Shown here: piece after piece, positions 11,301 to 21,428 of the stretch
Layout of the letters: the number at the start of each line of letters is the position of its first letter
How positions within the stretch are numbered: position 1 is the first letter of the stretch
NCBI GenBank assembly: GCA_033807775.1
Contig: CM066327.1
Location: 77,258,795 to 77,322,794, forward strand
Direction of reading: 5' to 3'
DNA length: 64,000 nt
Source: Saussurea involucrata
Lineage: Eukaryota > Streptophyta > Magnoliopsida > Asterales > Asteraceae
The notes under the pieces: generated by a model
Database searches by the model: none
Told to the model about the DNA's origin: nothing
The model's input: only the letters and a program-made list of their open reading frames with translations
Position numbers and translations under genes: made by a program

Positions 11301-11626
11301 TTTCTAGCCACACTCTTCCATTCTGGTTGTAGAGAAGTAAGAAATTTGACATTTAATTCGATCAGATCCTTTTTGATTTTGTTTTTACTTAATTCATTAA
11401 GTAAAACCATGAATCTGTCATAAGTGTCGTGAAGCGATTCATCTTCCTTAGCTCTAAACTCTTCATACTTGTTGATGCACATTGTTATTTTCATCTGATT
11501 TCCAATCTTTGACCCTTGTAACATCTTTTCCAATTGTCTCCACATGTTGTTGGCCGTGTCTTTGTAGCTATCTATCTTGTTGAATACTTCGTTTGGAATT
11601 CCCATGATCACAAAAGATCTTGCCAT
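8249..11626 (-). CDS. gag: Element A Gag, very long coiled-coil type
   Basis: This 1125-residue frame is the nucleocapsid polyprotein. Residues about 1-150 match the Copia gag core (W-R-x-L-E-K-M, then YEEFRAKEDESLHDTYDRF); the CCHC zinc knuckle CYNCGTPGHYAREC lies near residues 271-284; an acidic region follows, then long heptad-rich coiled coils (about 370-510 and 690-900). Between them, near residues 520-625, is a globular island starting WGHGYENP and containing LYNFECL, WTG and QLPFCY, also present in element E Gag. The true N-terminus is missing: the reported ATG at 11626 lies at the junction with gypsy sequence. The C-terminus is lost to a frameshift. Gag would form the virus-like particle in the cytoplasm. 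Confidence 0.88.
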   Translation of the reverse strand: MARSFVIMGIPNEVFNKIDSYKDTANNMWRQLEKMLQGSKIGNQMKITMCINKYEEFRAKEDESLHDTYDRFMVLLNELSKNKIKKDLIELNVKFLTSLQPEWKSVARKMKQNPRLFEMPLHELYETMLQDEEEIDEIKEEKNKKKKKDFSQEPIALKAEVQPNNFGIDESGVFDTGFRGNVSDDGVELHQALVLLTRHFQKKFYKPSPTNNNLRYTSGSRKLENNYERKPFGEQRVENTDKRLEKAEGKKMYENLEKKLEDKKAVEIQKCYNCGTPGHYARECRKKVVKNTDYYKQKLLLAQQREDGKALMVEEEYFLDYSDDEGEKEEYANMCQTEFDDDDEDKSDTSSQVNSFPFSESENQEIINLRNKLNDTLNKLACSEEECANLFSSYEKFTPYVETLKENLQNERKKNDELKQKIDNVEFEIKEKCYEFNNLNAQHDQFISEKLILDSQLSELNKTIKDLESKNKESEISLTTLSDKNSELLDQIKELEKKIYLRNQTDQTIFLNKPRLVNNVNKYWGHGYENPKHLAKASCALPTLYNFECLRYARYWPEFEIPWTGEKETYLEEHRKRFLTTHIQLPFCYTLETEKILKNLNKPLPENYFDICATKPITEHKVFEMKKYISTLVHEGKIVELEISLAKQRIKNDYENDLLSTIFSTTFKEVSSCFNDEVKEETGKIEHALIKKFSDSTLKIFNGKQKIDQNCLKLSKKVADLENILLSEHTNLENEKVNFVNQINSLETKLTDLLKTKTDLEIVLENERNEFALKNWFNLEESNFLKEQNCDLSQKVMTLEKSLKERKHNIMSDFEDSFNLERAQFEIEKVIFENEKVIFEKEKDSYKMRIIEFSQEVEELESELTKERKEFAFKSWNSPESTKDFEVHNTDSDSDCDFEPNKQGFETKSNPIENEKGKACLFDFSKKLPDHSDFIISEEKKTCEKKDDLKKISKMNELNTIPETKVNNSCMCEKTYGSDFLILARKNLECAQCGSHSFQSSLESPLLITSVSFIKKEKFSSTFYKGECSNSKDSPLNEGKKNEKSKESQIPSSKVSNSKSSVILDNSVNLKKKAQEWRVKQTTSESSKQNDKNSSFSKNKPVGASNKNTFCKASQSILERPVVGF

Positions 11627-11693
11627 TTGGGGAAGCGTGCTTTTAAGTGTAAATGATTTTGTAAACCATTTGGGGAAGCGTGCTTTTAAGTGT
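11623..11693. repeat. Junction scar between element A and element G with a 28-bp direct repeat
   Basis: A 28-bp segment starting CCATTTGGGGAAGCG occurs at 11623 and again at 11666 (offset 43). The first copy begins inside the last codons of A's gag and the second lies in G sequence. No LTR end or target duplication is visible. This looks like filler DNA from a repaired deletion joining A and G. Confidence 0.7.
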
Positions 11694-12427
11694 CATGTGT
11701 CATTTCGAAAATTTTTAGGGTGTGAGTCCGTTTGGAAAACTCTTTTGTTTAACCCGTGTTGAGTCTGAGACTAAGGTTGATTTCAGAGTATTGCTTGCTT
11801 AAACTTTGTTTAAACGCATTTTCCGACCTATGGGTCTAGCAAGCGTGGAGCATTTTTCTCGGTTTTGACTTGGAGTTAGTCATGGGCCGATTGCCCGGTT
11901 TTGATGGCTTGATGTGGATTCTAGTTGATGAGTTGTTTTTGTCGCACCGTTTGGCATTCTTTGCACATTGAGTGTTTACATGTTTGGGTGAGTGAGACAA
12001 TCCGGAATAGGCACTTGTGGGTAGGCTGTTTTGCTCTGGATCCTTAGGCACGTTAGTCAGTCGCTGGTAGTGGTCGGTTGGGTATCTCTGGGTGAGGCCC
12101 CGGTGTTCAGGTGTTAAAGCCCAGGCTTTCTAGTAGGTGCTAGGAGGATATAGTTGTGGGCACCTACTTGAGAGGTAATTCCGATGTGCGGGGCCCTGAG
12201 GCGTTACCTGAGAGGTAGGCATCAGGGTGTATCCTTTGTTCAGATAATTTTTAGCTTTGTAAAGCGTGTGTGGGGGATACGTCGACGGTAGGAGGTTGGG
12301 TATTCCACGCGTGTTGGTAATGTAGGTCGGGTAGTATCGGTTAAGGGAATGACCTACGTGTGTGTTAACTGACTTGATGGTAGGGGATATCTATTTGTGT
12401 TAGTTTCTAGGATAATACCACGCTTAT

Positions 12428-12570
12428 GGTTGTTATTGTGATCGGTTGGACCGATGTTCGGCGGGTGGCCGATGTTTGTTATTGTGATCGGTTGAACCGA
12501 TGTTCGGCGGGTGGCCGATGTTTGTTATTGTAATCGGTTGGACCGATGTTCGGCGGGGGGGTCGATGTTT
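12428..12570 (+). repeat. 46-bp tandem repeat, three copies (element G internal region)
   Basis: ATCGGTTGGACCGATGTTCG and close variants recur at 12441, 12487 and 12533, spacing 46. Each unit contains nested inverted repeats (ATCGGTT/AACCGAT; CGATG). The last copy has a run of seven G in place of GGTGG. It lies about 250 bp before the polypurine tract. Confidence 0.88.
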
Positions 12571-12797
12571 TGTTGATATAATTTATTGAAAATCTTTGGA
12601 GTCTATTAGAATTTGTGGTAGTTAATCGACAGTTAAGGGTAGGAATGATCGTAGTCGGGTATCCTGTAGGGTATATTGGTGAGCACCATTAGAAGGGTTA
12701 GAGCTTGAAAGTGGTTTGAGTTTGGGATATCATCAAATGCGAGAGAATTATTAGAAGCTGTTTGCGGACGTAGACTTCGGGGGCGAAGTCTAATCCA

Positions 12798-12810
12798 AGT
12801 GGGGGAGAGT
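12798..12810 (+). promoter_or_regulatory. Polypurine tract of element G
   Basis: AGTGGGGGAGAGT directly precedes the LTR start TGTAAAGCCC at 12811; position and composition are those of the plus-strand primer. Confidence 0.75.
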
Positions 12811-15153
12811 TGTAAAGCCCGTGTCCCGGTACGTTTATTAATTAATTTTAATAATTTAAAATGTTTACCTTTAATTGTTTTGGTAGTTTTTGCGTTAGCG
12901 AGAGTAGCACCGTCAGCCTTCGTTATTAAATCTTAAGTTAAGTAGGGTTAGTGTAAGGTGTGGGATTGTTGAGGGGCTAATCTTGGGTTTGGCCAAAATT
13001 TGGGCATGGTTCGGCCCATGCAAGAAAGGGCCGAGACCCCCATTCTTTCTTTTCCTTTCTCGTTTCTTGCTCTCACGTGACCATAACATGGTACTTCCTA
13101 ATTCCCTTGTTTTCCTTTTCTTGTATTCCAAGTAAACCAACTCCAAACCCTAAACACCACGAACCCTTTTCTCTCGTTTTCCTTGTGTTGGTGCGGCTGT
13201 GAGAAGAGAAACGAGAGAGAGTTAGAGAAGAGCCGAGAAGAAGAGGTAGAGAGAGAGAGAGAAAGAAACGAGGAGCGAGAGGGAGAGAGTGAAGGAGGAA
13301 GAAGACGCCGGAGTTCGGGCATCGCCGGAAGACGTCGCCGCTGTTACCTGCGATCGCCGGAGGTCGAGGAGGCTGGGGTGCGCTTGAGTCGCCGGATTAA
13401 GGTAGGTTCTTCTCGTTCTTTTTCTTTCGTTCTCGTTCTTTCGTTTCCGGTGAAGGAGTCAACGACGCCGCCGCCGCCGCGCGCCGCCACCGTGGTGGCT
13501 GGGTGTCGGGTGGTGGTGGCTGTGTGCACCGCGTGTGTGTGTATGCTTGCGGTCAGTCGATCGAGGCGTGGGTTGTGGTCTCGCGGTGGTCCGCGGTTCG
13601 CTCTTTTATTTCGTCGATAAACCGCCACCGGCGACCACCACTGCCGGAGGGCAGTCGGTGGTGCGCGGCTATGGCCTAGTAATGATCAGCATAGAACCTT
13701 TGAAACCGTAACTTAATCGATTAAGCCGAGTAGTTTAAACCGTCGGTTCGAAAATCATTTTTTATGCGAAAATATGGTTCAGCCCCTGTTTTGTGACGGC
13801 ATTTCTTTTCCGTCGTAACTCCAATTGAGCCGAAACTGGTGCCCACGCTTTGAGCTCGGGACCGGGCACGTTTTCTGTGTTTTAGCGGAAAACTGGTTCG
13901 GCCTCGAGTTGGGAGAAAAAGTGGTCGCAAGTTCTGCGGTTCGTCATTTCATGTGAAAATTCTGGAATCTGTCTCGGTTTTGCGAAAGCCGTAACTTTTC
14001 ACTCGTAGCCCGTTTTATCGTGAAATTGGTGCCCAAAACTCCCAAATTGAGTTGGGAAGGTTTTTCGTGTTTTGCCGAAAGTCTGATTAAGCCCGTAGCT
14101 AGGCTGTATTGGGCTGTTTGTGCAGGCTGGACCGAAATCTTGCAGTTTTGGTATTCGTTCATATTAAATTGTAGAAAAATCGTTAGGAGGCGTATAATAT
14201 GTCCTTGGAACCCTAACTCAGAGGACTTTCTGGTCACGAAATAATATTGGGAATTTTCTGGGTTTAAAGGGGTCGAAACAGGTCCCGAACAGACCTGTTT
14301 TGGGTGAACGGAATTTAGTTTTAGTGACGGTTTAAGCGTGTGTCGTGTCATAGGGTCCGGGTCTCGTATTGACACGTTTTAACATGCATTTAGGTGCTGG
14401 GAAGTGACCGTAATTGTGAAGCTTGATTTGTGTTATTAAGCTGGGCGCGCATTCGAGGTGAGTTCTCTCACTGTGTAGTTAGGGGTTGTATGCATGTCAT
14501 AGTAGTTTGTATGTACTACTGTCTTTGTGGTGTGAACTAGTTGTTTGTGGTGTGTAATATTTGATTGGTTTGAATGCTTAGTATAAATGTATTACATTAC
14601 AATTCGGTGGGACCGAGGATGTGGAAAGAAACGTTGTGGGAACTCGGTGTGACGAGTGTGTTACATTACAATTCGGTGGGACCGAGGATGTGGAAAGAAA
14701 CGTTGTGGGAACTCGGTGTGACGAGTGTGTTACCTTACAATTCGGTGGGACCGAGAGCTCGGTGGAACCGAGGTGTTGGATACATAATTACTTGTAGATG
14801 TTTACTCGTTTTATGTAACTGTGATGTTGTTGCTTATGTGCGGATAGGGGTGGTGTGTATATAACTCCTATCTGCGCGTGTGTTGGAATTCACTAAGCTT
14901 CGTGCTAACCCTTTCCCAATAAACTGTGGTTTCAGGTCCGAGCGGCTCCAAGGCGTGACAAGTACACACTAGCGCGCGAGGAGAGCTGGTTGTTTTATGG
15001 TTTTATTAATTAAACGTTTATTCCGCTGGTTTTTATTATAAAGATATTAATTATGAGTTTGCAAACGAAACGTTGGGATTCATTTAATGAGTTGTTATAA
15101 ATGAATTGTTTATTTAAAAACTTAAATTTGCTTGTAATTTTTGGGACGTTACA
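12811..15153 (+). repeat. 3' LTR of element G (2343 bp)
   Basis: It starts TGTAAAGCCCG after a polypurine tract and ends GACGTTACA next to interrupted element B coding sequence, giving 5-bp inverted ends TGTAA/TTACA. Internal features are an AACCCTAAACACC segment followed by a GA-rich microsatellite and a GC-rich GCC-repeat stretch (about 13140-13620), and a 69-bp tandem repeat (14590-14775). ORFs in the GC-rich stretch are not supported as genes. The expected target duplication in B would start at 15154 (GCTTT); its partner is outside the window. Confidence 0.78.
14590..14775 (+). repeat. 69-bp tandem repeat in the LTR of element G
   Basis: AATTCGGTGGGACCGAG recurs at 14601, 14670 and 14739 (spacing 69), giving two full units and a partial third. 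Each contains the inverted pair TCGGT/ACCGA. It sits in the last fifth of the LTR. Confidence 0.9.
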
Positions 15154-17957
15154 GCTTTCCACCCAGGAGCTGACATCCTCCTGTGGTGCTTTTCCTATCC
15201 ATTTTGCAACCTGCAAAATCACTATCTGAATAGGCGGTTAGATCAAATCCTGAATCTTTGGGATACCAAAGACCTAGATTCGCTGTACCCTTAAGATATC
15301 GAAAGATTCGCTTTACAGCTTTCATATGAGATATCTTAGGTTTAGCTTGATATCGTGCACACAAGCATGTTGCAAACATAAAATCAGGTCGGCTAGCTGT
15401 AAGATACAATAGTGAGCCGATCATCCCACGGTACAGCGTGACATTGACAAGAACACCCTTAGTGTCCTTATCAAGTGTCAGCGGTGGTGCCATAGGGGTT
15501 TTCATAGCTGAACTTTCAGTCAAGTCGAATTTCTTCAGCATATCTTTAACATATTTTCCCTGATTTATGAAAGTTCCTTTCTCAGTTTGCTTAATCTGAA
15601 GACCAAGGAAATATGTTAGTTCACCCATCATGCTCATTTTATACTCATCTTTCATTCTATCAGCGAAACGAGTACAAAGCTCAGGGTTAGTAGAACCAAA
15701 TATAATGTCATCAACATATATTTGAACTAGAATGATATGACCTTTCACTTTTCTAAAAAATAGAGTTTTGTCAATCTTACCTCGCTCAAATTTTTCAATA
15801 TGGAGATAAGTGGAAAGAGTGTCATACCATGCACGTGGAGCTTGCTTCATGCCATAAAGTGACTTATCTAGTTTATAAACATAACCTGGACGCTTAGAAT
15901 ATGAGAATCCTGGAGGTTGTTCCACATACACTTCTTCATTCAGCTTTCCATTCAGAAACGCTGACTTAACATCCATCTGATGTACTTTGAAGTTTTTGTG
16001 TACAGCATATGCTAAGAATAGCCGAATAGATTCAAGTCTTGCTACAGGAGCAAATGTTTCGTCATAATCTATACCTTCCTCTTGTCTGTATCCCTGAGCA
16101 ACAAGACGAGCTTTGTTGCGGGTTACAGTACCATGTTCGTCCAACTTGTTTCGATAGACCCATTTAGTGCCTATTACTGTTTTATCAGTTGGTCTCTGAA
16201 CAAGTTTCCAAACTTTGTTTCTTTCGAATTCAGTCAGCTCTTCTTGCATGGCGCTGACCCAGTTTGGATCTTTGAGGGCATCATCTACTTTCTTTGGTTC
16301 AGTTAGTGAAATAAAATTTACAAATAAACAAATATTACCTGCACTTCGTCGAGTCTGAATCCCAGCGTTTGGATCACCAAGAATTTGATCAATTGGATGA
16401 TTTATAGTCCATCGCTGAGCCGGAGCGTGAGACGCTGACTCAACTTGAACTGGAGGAGCTGAAGATGAAGCTTCAGCGACGTCAGGAGTATCAGCCAAGA
16501 GAGGAATGGATGCAGTTGTCATTATATTCACTGATTGCTGAGAAGTATGGAATGTCTGAGACATTTGGTTCAGCGTTAGGTATAGTGTTTATAGGAACAG
16601 CTGAGACCCAAGAAGTTTCAGCTTCACTGTTCTGCATATTTGGAATGATAGGACTATCATCTTCTACTGGACTGGATTCGTCAAACGTGACGTGAATAGT
16701 TTCTTCAACAGTTTGTCTTCTACGATTGAAGACTCTGAAGGCTTTGGAAACTGAGGAGTATCCAAGAAAGATTCCATCATCAGCCTTAGGATCAAACTTT
16801 CCAAGTGCATCTCTGTTGTTCAGTATAAAACACTGACATCCAAAGATGTGAAGAAAGCTGATTGAAGGCTTTCTCCCATGAAAGAGTTCATAGACTATCT
16901 TTTTTAATCTTTTAACTATCAGCGACCTGTTTTGCGTAAAACAAGCAGTGTTGACAGCTTCTGCCCAAAACTGAGTAGGCAGGTGATAATCGCTGAGCAT
17001 TGAACGTGCAGCTTCAATAATTGTTCTATTTCTTCTTTCAGCGACTCCATTTTGTTGCGGTGTTCTCACTGAAGAAAAGTTGTGAGAAATACCCTTACTC
17101 TCAAGGAAGGAATCAAGAGAACTGTGTTTGAATTCAGTCCCATGATCACTCCTTATTGAGCGAACGGTCAGATTGTTCAGGGTTTCCATCTTCCGAACAA
17201 AATTGATGAGTTCTTCAGGGGTGTCACTCTTAGAACGGAGAAACATTACCCAAGTGAAGCGAGAGAATTCATCAACTATGACCAGTGTATATTTCTTTCC
17301 AGCGATGGATTGTTTGTTAACAGGGCCAAACAAATCCATATGGAGTAGTTGTAGAGGAGATGACACTGAAGAAACTTGCTTTGATTTAAAGCATGCTTTG
17401 GTCTGCTTCCCTTTTTCACACGCTGAACATAACGACTCTTTGGCGTATGAATGCTGAGGTAGACCAGTGACTAACTCTTTTGAAGAAAGAGTGTTCAGTG
17501 TCTTGAAATTTAGATGAGATAGCCTCTTATGCCATAGCCAGTTGACATCAGATGAGGCCTTTGAGAAGAAACAAGAGTTCTCAGTGGTTGTAGAGTCCAT
17601 GTTTATTACATAACCATTTTCCAAACGATAACCGCTGAGAACTATCTTCTCCTTTTTGTCAGAGACAAAGCAGGATTCCTTAGTAATGATTACTTTGTTA
17701 TCCATGTCGCAAAGCTGACTGATGCTTAGAATATTATGCTTCAGCCCTTCAACATATGCGACCCTTCTGAAGGAGGTTGTACCATTTGAAAGTACACCAT
17801 ACCCTCGGGTATGTCCTTTTCCATTTCCACCGAAAGTCACAGAGGGACCCTTCTCTTCTTTGTATTCAGCGAGCAGACTTTTCTTTCCAGTCATGTGTCT
17901 AGAGCATCCGCTATCAAGATACCAGATACCCTTCTTAACCTGCAATACAAAGGAAGA
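15154..17957 (-). pseudogene. pol: Element B integrase and reverse transcriptase, frameshifted and 3'-truncated
   Basis: The first frame (17945-16491) starts at WYLDSGCSRHMTG and contains the HKRLSHLNF zinc site and the integrase core (HMDLFGPV, VDEFSRFTW, SDHGTEF, TPQQNGVAERRNR). A frameshift near 16550 moves reading to 16564-15149, with the RT motifs NKARLVAQGYRQEEGIDYDETFAPVAR region, FLNG, LYGMKQAPRAWY and the catalytic YVDD at 15718-15707. RNase H is cut at GGCQLLGGKL. Compared with C, roughly 110 bp are missing in the linker after the integrase. The Gag stop TAA (17960-17958) lies in the same frame just upstream. Confidence 0.88.
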
Positions 17958-20372
17958 TTAGTTTTTCTTGGGTACCCACTTAACCATGTATACACGTTTG
18001 TCAGTGGAAGTAGTTGGAATGGAAGGTTCAGCAGTCTTCGCAGCATTTGAAGATTCAACTTTGTCTTTCTTCACTTTGGTTAATTTCTTAACCTCAGTGG
18101 TAGAATTCACCTTGACCTGATTTGCACTAGGGTTGGTCTTCTTTGCCTCGGGGGCATTCTTCACCTTAGCTATCTTTTCAGCTTTGGTGGCTGTGGGGCA
18201 CTTACTAGCAATATGATCGGTAAGTCCACAGTGACAACATTTCCACTATCTAAAAGTAGTTCTAGGACCATTTGAATGCTGAACTTTTATTTTCAAATTA
18301 GAAGTTCCAGCACCAAGTATACTATTGGCTTTAGAAATGGGACGAACATTCAGTTCTTCAGATTTCTTACCAAGGACATCCAATCTGAGTCTAGGAGTAG
18401 ATCGCTGAATAAATCCAGATATCTGCTTCCTTGATCCAGAGGGATGAGCCACTGAAGCTTTAGAAGCATTCAGTTTTGGTACTAAGGTACCCTTCTGAGG
18501 ATTCTGGTAAATAACTATTCCTTTACCTTTATCTTTAAAGACAGAGGTAGGTTTTGAATAAACCATTTTCTCCTTGCCTTTTGAGGAGGTAGGAGTTTCC
18601 TCAGGGATTGGTGTAACAGACGAGGAGCACTGAGAAGATGAAGTATCAGCGACTGAGGATACGAACGTTCCAAATTTAAGCATTGAACGCTCAGTGGTTG
18701 GTTTTGGAGTTTCATATTTGTAACCCAAACCACGTTTATCACTCAGGGGAATCTGAGACTTTATTATCTCAGTGATCTTTGTTGAAGAATTACACCATCC
18801 TTCAACAGTAGCTTTTTTAGCCTTTAATGCAGCGATAGCTTCTGCTCGTTCGATTTTGACTAGCTGATTTAAATATACTTGATCTTTAAAATCTTCTTCA
18901 ATTTTAGAAAGCTTATCTATTTGAAGGTGGCAGTTTTTAAGCTTTTCAGCGAGATCAAGATTTTGGTTTTCAACCACAGTTTTGCCGTTCATGGCTTCGT
19001 ATAAACTTCTAGTCAAGAGATCGATCTTACGGAGACTATCAGCTTCATCAATATTTGCAATATTGGTAAAGAAAGAAAGTGATACCTGAATAGCAGATGT
19101 TGAAGTGGAGGGAATGTCTGAACTTTCTTCCTCTTCTTCAATCTTGGCCATAAGACATAGATTTGTTTCATCATCTTCAGAGTCAGATGATGATGCTTCT
19201 TCATCAGAAGCAGCCCAATCATAGTCAGCCATCAGGCCTTTATACTTCTTAAAGCTTTTCAGCTTTGCATATTTTTCTTTCAGCTTTGAATATTTGTCAT
19301 CTTTATTCCTTGGAACAAAGGATTTCTTTGTAAAAGCTGAGGGTCTAGAAACTTTCTTTGACCTGCACTCGTTAGCGAAATGTCCTGTCTTTTCGCAGTT
19401 AAAACAAGTAGCAGTAGCCTTATCAACAAAAGCTGATGATCTAGGCTTGTCAGTTATGGAAAGAGGTTTGTTCTTTTTAAACATCTTCTTTTTGGCAAAT
19501 CTCCTGAACTTCTTAGTTAGGAGAGCCAAAGATTCATCATTATCTGAATAATCAGAATCTGATGACCTTTCAGAGTTACTCTCTAACTCAGTGATAGTGA
19601 CCGAGGGTCGCTGAGTAGAGAGTTCTTCTGAGATTAAAGCAACAAGGGTGCTTTTGGAATCTTTTACAAGATTCTTCTTAAGATGGCTTGATTGTTCATG
19701 ATTCAGCAACGTGCCATATAAGGTAGCAAGGGTCATTGATTTTAGATCCTTTGACAACTTGAGACACATAGAATAATTGTCCCAACTTTCAGGTAAACAT
19801 TCTAGAAACTTTGTCAGCACTTCAAAGTTAGAATATTCCTTACCAACAGTTTTCAGATCTATAATTAAACAATTAAAACGTTGGTGAACTTCAGAGAGAG
19901 TTTCATTCTTACTAGAAATGAAGCTTTCGTATTGTCTTACCAGGTTGATCTTTCTTGAGTCCTGGACTTCAGACGTTCCTTCATACTGAACACATATTGT
20001 GTCCTACATGGCTTTTGATGTTTTCAGATTCATGACGGAATGGTAGACTTCGTCAGGAAGAGCCATGGATAGTATGGATCTGGCTTTTGTATCTATAGCC
20101 ACTTTCTTCTTATCTTCGTCAGTCCATTGAAGGATTTCCTTAGGTACCAGCCTTTCTGGAATAGCAGGTCTATTCTCAGCGCCTGGAACTGCAGCATCAA
20201 TTCTTACAGGGATGAATGGACCATTCTCGAGATAGTAAGACATAGTAGGGTCTACACCTTCTAAGAAGAGTGTCATCCTATTTTTCCATAAGTTGAAGTT
20301 ATCTTTGGAAAATCTGGGAGGTTTAGCAAGAGAACCATTGTCTATATAATTTGTGTTTGTGTTGGTCGCCAT
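17958..20372 (-). pseudogene. gag: Element B Gag, long coiled-coil type with two CCHC zinc knuckles
   Basis: ATG at 20372 gives MATNTNTNYIDNGSLAKPPRF, the conserved start of this family. A TAG at 20006-20004 replaces the Trp codon after SKAM; D has a TGA at the same codon. The main frame (19820-18246) has the gag core, a first knuckle CFNCEKTGHFANEC (about 19409-19368), an acidic stretch and coiled coil. A TAG near 18246 interrupts reading just before a second knuckle CCHCGLTDHIASKC (18243-18199), followed by a Lys/Ala-rich basic tail ending in WVPKKN and TAA. The second knuckle is separated from the first by about 370 residues. Confidence 0.85.
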
Positions 20373-20438
20373 TTTCAGATAATAGCAAGGAAGAGAAATA
20401 TCTTAGATTAGATCTTGTTTATGAGATTAAACAAATCC

Positions 20439-20450
20439 GCTCTGATACCA
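20439..20450 (-). promoter_or_regulatory. Primer-binding site of element B (tRNA-iMet)
   Basis: On the minus strand TGGTATCAGAGC follows the LTR end ...GATCAACA after two bases. It matches the initiator tRNA-Met 3' end complement and is identical in E and F. Confidence 0.92.
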
Positions 20451-20452
20451 CT

Positions 20453-21428
20453 TGTTGATCCCGAAGGCCTATACAAGTTTGTAGAAAGGGGGGGGGGGGG
20501 GGGGGGTTGAATACAAACACACAGATTTTACTTTTCTAAATTGTTTATTGATAAATCATTAACAATTTACAGCTTGTTGCGGAAACAAGATTAAGGATAA
20601 ACCTAAATCTAAACAAGTTGGAACACTAAGGTTTCTTGCACTAAGAGAGATAAGGAAATTACTGATAATAACCTATCTTGAGATAAGAGATTGAACTTGT
20701 CCAGAGTTAGCATGTTACTTCAAATGAAGTGGGTTCATCTCTTTATATACTGCATGCATTTAATGCAAGTCAGTATACACTTTACACGTGTCATCAGTTG
20801 GTTGGTTGCATGTCATTGACCTTGGTTGACAACCTTAGTAGCCGCATGGATGAACAGTGTAGTATCAGAGTGGTTGTACGATTTCAGACAGTCGGAGGTT
20901 CTTTTCTGACATTTCGTACGGAGTCGTGCAAGGGAGGTTAAGACAAAAGTACTTTGTACGGAGGACTTCATGATCAGCTTTCGTTGATTCAGCGATCTAT
21001 CATTTCATATCAGCGAATGATAGAGTTCAGCGATAGCTGAAGTCTTGTACTTGATACTTCACGTTGAGTGGACAAATCTGAGTCTTCGCTGATCCGCATC
21101 AGTTCATTAGGAGACTTGTCGCTGGTTCTTGAGCTTGATCTTCGACTTCAGCGTAGAACCTTTGTTGACGTGAAACTTGTCTTCAGGGATCATAAGTAAA
21201 CAACTAACTTATCAGCGATCATCATAATGACTGAACAGACTCAGAGCATTTATGACGAACAGTTTCGCTGAATGTTTAATTTAAAGAGCGAGAGTTCCTA
21301 TCAGCGGTACTGTAAGATCTTAGTACTTATCAGCGATAGTGAAACTCTGATACATATTGTTTACTTACAATTTTCACTAAGTATATAAGAGAGGGTCATT
21401 ATCAAATCACTGAGGGTTTGGATCAACA
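20453..21428 (-). repeat. 5' LTR of element B (976 bp)
   Basis: On the minus strand it runs from TGTTGATCCAAACCC (21428) to ...GGGATCAACA (20453), with 8-bp inverted ends TGTTGATC/GATCAACA. About ten copies of a TCAGCGA-type motif in both orientations lie in its first half (about 20960-21400). A TATA box (GTATATAAAG, near 20740) marks the transcription start region. Near the 3' end is a run of 19 C (plus-strand G, 20488-20506). It matches the C LTR (31203-32173) through most of its length. Confidence 0.92.

Larger units (their letters stand above)
1..11635 (-). mobile_element. Element A: Sirevirus-type Copia retrotransposon, truncated at its 5' end
   Basis: Reading on the minus strand the order is gag (from 11626), integrase, reverse transcriptase/RNase H (to 3848), a non-coding stretch, then an accessory ORF running off the window at base 1. 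This order, the long coiled-coil Gag and the repeated polypurine motifs after pol fit Sireviruses (inference from lineage knowledge). The 5' LTR, primer site and first part of gag are missing: the homology stops near 11635, where unrelated gypsy sequence begins. The 3' LTR must lie left of the window. Damage includes a 715-bp tandem duplication in the integrase region, a TGA at 5928-5930, a one-base gain at 5226-5231 and a TAA in the accessory ORF at 831-833. Confidence 0.85.
11636..15153 (+). mobile_element. Element G: 3' end of a Ty3/gypsy-like LTR retrotransposon
   Basis: The fragment holds about 1.2 kb of 3' internal sequence, a polypurine tract (GTGGGGGAGAG, ending at 12810) and a long LTR (12811-15153) that begins TGTAA and ends TTACA. 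Its right end interrupts the RNase H gene of element B, which stops exactly at 15154. I see no coding domain left in 11636-12810. The purine tract followed by TGTAA-type ends is like the gypsy element F, so I call it gypsy-like; without pol this is not certain. Confidence 0.65.
15154..21428 (-). mobile_element. Element B: Sirevirus-type Copia retrotransposon, 3' part cut off by element G
   Basis: On the minus strand it has a full 5' LTR (21428-20453), a tRNA-Met primer site, gag (from 20372), integrase and RT, and stops inside RNase H at 15154 where the LTR of G begins. Its 5' LTR end lies inside the gag gene of element C at 21428/21429, so B inserted into C. The GGAAG at 21429-21433 would be the right-hand target duplication. 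B is the same family as C and D (LTR ends TGTTGATCC...GGGATCAACA, near-identical pol). Confidence 0.88.

Noticed and set aside
13183..13620. 145-codon open frame in the LTR of G
   Set aside because: It is Arg/Glu and Gly/Val low complexity produced by GA and GCC repeats; no domain.
12811..15153. Solo LTR for G
   Set aside because: A polypurine tract and internal sequence precede it and no matching target duplication flanks it, so it is the 3' LTR of a truncated element.
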